Source: Clostridiaceae bacterium (GTDB lineage Bacteria; Bacillota; Clostridia; Saccharofermentanales; UBA5734). Taken from it: a DNA stretch of 5,561 nucleotides. The first letter of the stretch is position 1. Each line of letters starts with the position of its first letter. The stretch is taken from assembly GCA_012519875.1 (NCBI GenBank), contig JAAYPL010000007.1, positions 1 to 5,561 on the forward strand. Reading direction: 5' to 3'. The position numbers were made by a program, and so were the translations under genes. Under the pieces are notes generated by a model that did not search any database, was not told the DNA's origin, and was given only the letters and a program-made list of their open reading frames with translations. Positions 5,553-5,561 of the stretch are shown here, in pieces.

Positions 5553-5561
5553 CAGAGAAAT
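5534..5561 (+). CDS. Possible 5' end of an unidentified gene, cut by the window edge
   Basis: AAGGAG at 5521-5526 is followed after 7 nt by GTG at 5534, opening a frame that reads M-G-H-E-H-C-T-E-K to the end of the window with no stop. The spacing is ideal for a start site. Nine residues are too few to assign a family. It would be divergent from the zinc-ribbon gene, with about 106 nt between the two start codons. Confidence 0.4.

Noticed and set aside
1..5561. CRISPR array, tRNA or rRNA genes
   Set aside because: No regularly spaced direct repeats and no tRNA- or rRNA-like segments were seen in any part of the window.

Overview
The window is dominated by an arginine-biosynthesis operon on the + strand, in the order argC-argB-argD-argF followed by a GNAT-family acetyltransferase gene. 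It is bounded on the left by the tail of an IS30-like insertion sequence. On the right is a convergent small gene for a zinc-ribbon/CD225-type membrane protein, and the extreme right edge holds the possible first codons of another gene. Strong AGGAGG-type ribosome binding sites, a sigma70-type promoter, ArgR-like operators, an IS30-type transposase and a zinc-ribbon/CD225 protein would fit an anaerobic Firmicute (Clostridia or Negativicutes) of medium GC content. The sequence does not fix the taxon, so this is inference.

Layout. Bases 1-92 encode the last residues of a transposase with the IS30-type C-terminal motif. Bases 93 to about 122 look like the right end of that element. Bases 123-234 are AT-rich and hold the argC control region: a TTGATC / 17 bp / TATAAT promoter, two ArgR-box-like sites (158-171 and 178-191) overlapping the -10 and start region, and a good Shine-Dalgarno. 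argC (235-1290), argB (1322-2254), argD (2273-3487) and argF (3488-4438) follow with gaps of 31, 18 and 0 nt. The GNAT gene (4428-4910) overlaps the end of argF by 11 nt. A 25-nt gap separates it from the convergent zinc-ribbon gene (4936-5427, - strand). The only convincing intrinsic terminator serves that - strand gene and lies inside the 3' end of the GNAT coding sequence. Bases 5428-5561 hold several inverted repeats and a possible SD plus GTG start at 5534.

How the genes work together. ArgB phosphorylates N-acetylglutamate, ArgC reduces the acyl phosphate to the semialdehyde, ArgD transaminates it to N-acetylornithine, and ArgF carbamoylates ornithine to citrulline. The steps that make N-acetylglutamate (argA or argJ) and release ornithine (argJ or argE), and the final steps (argG, argH), are not in the window. 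The GNAT gene is the only acetyltransferase here, so it is a natural but unproven candidate for the N-acetylation step. All four arg enzymes are intact, with their catalytic motifs present. I found no wholly new system. The less ordinary points are the GNAT gene, the IS end next to the arg promoter, the terminator embedded in an opposing gene, and the switch-like inverted repeats at the right edge.
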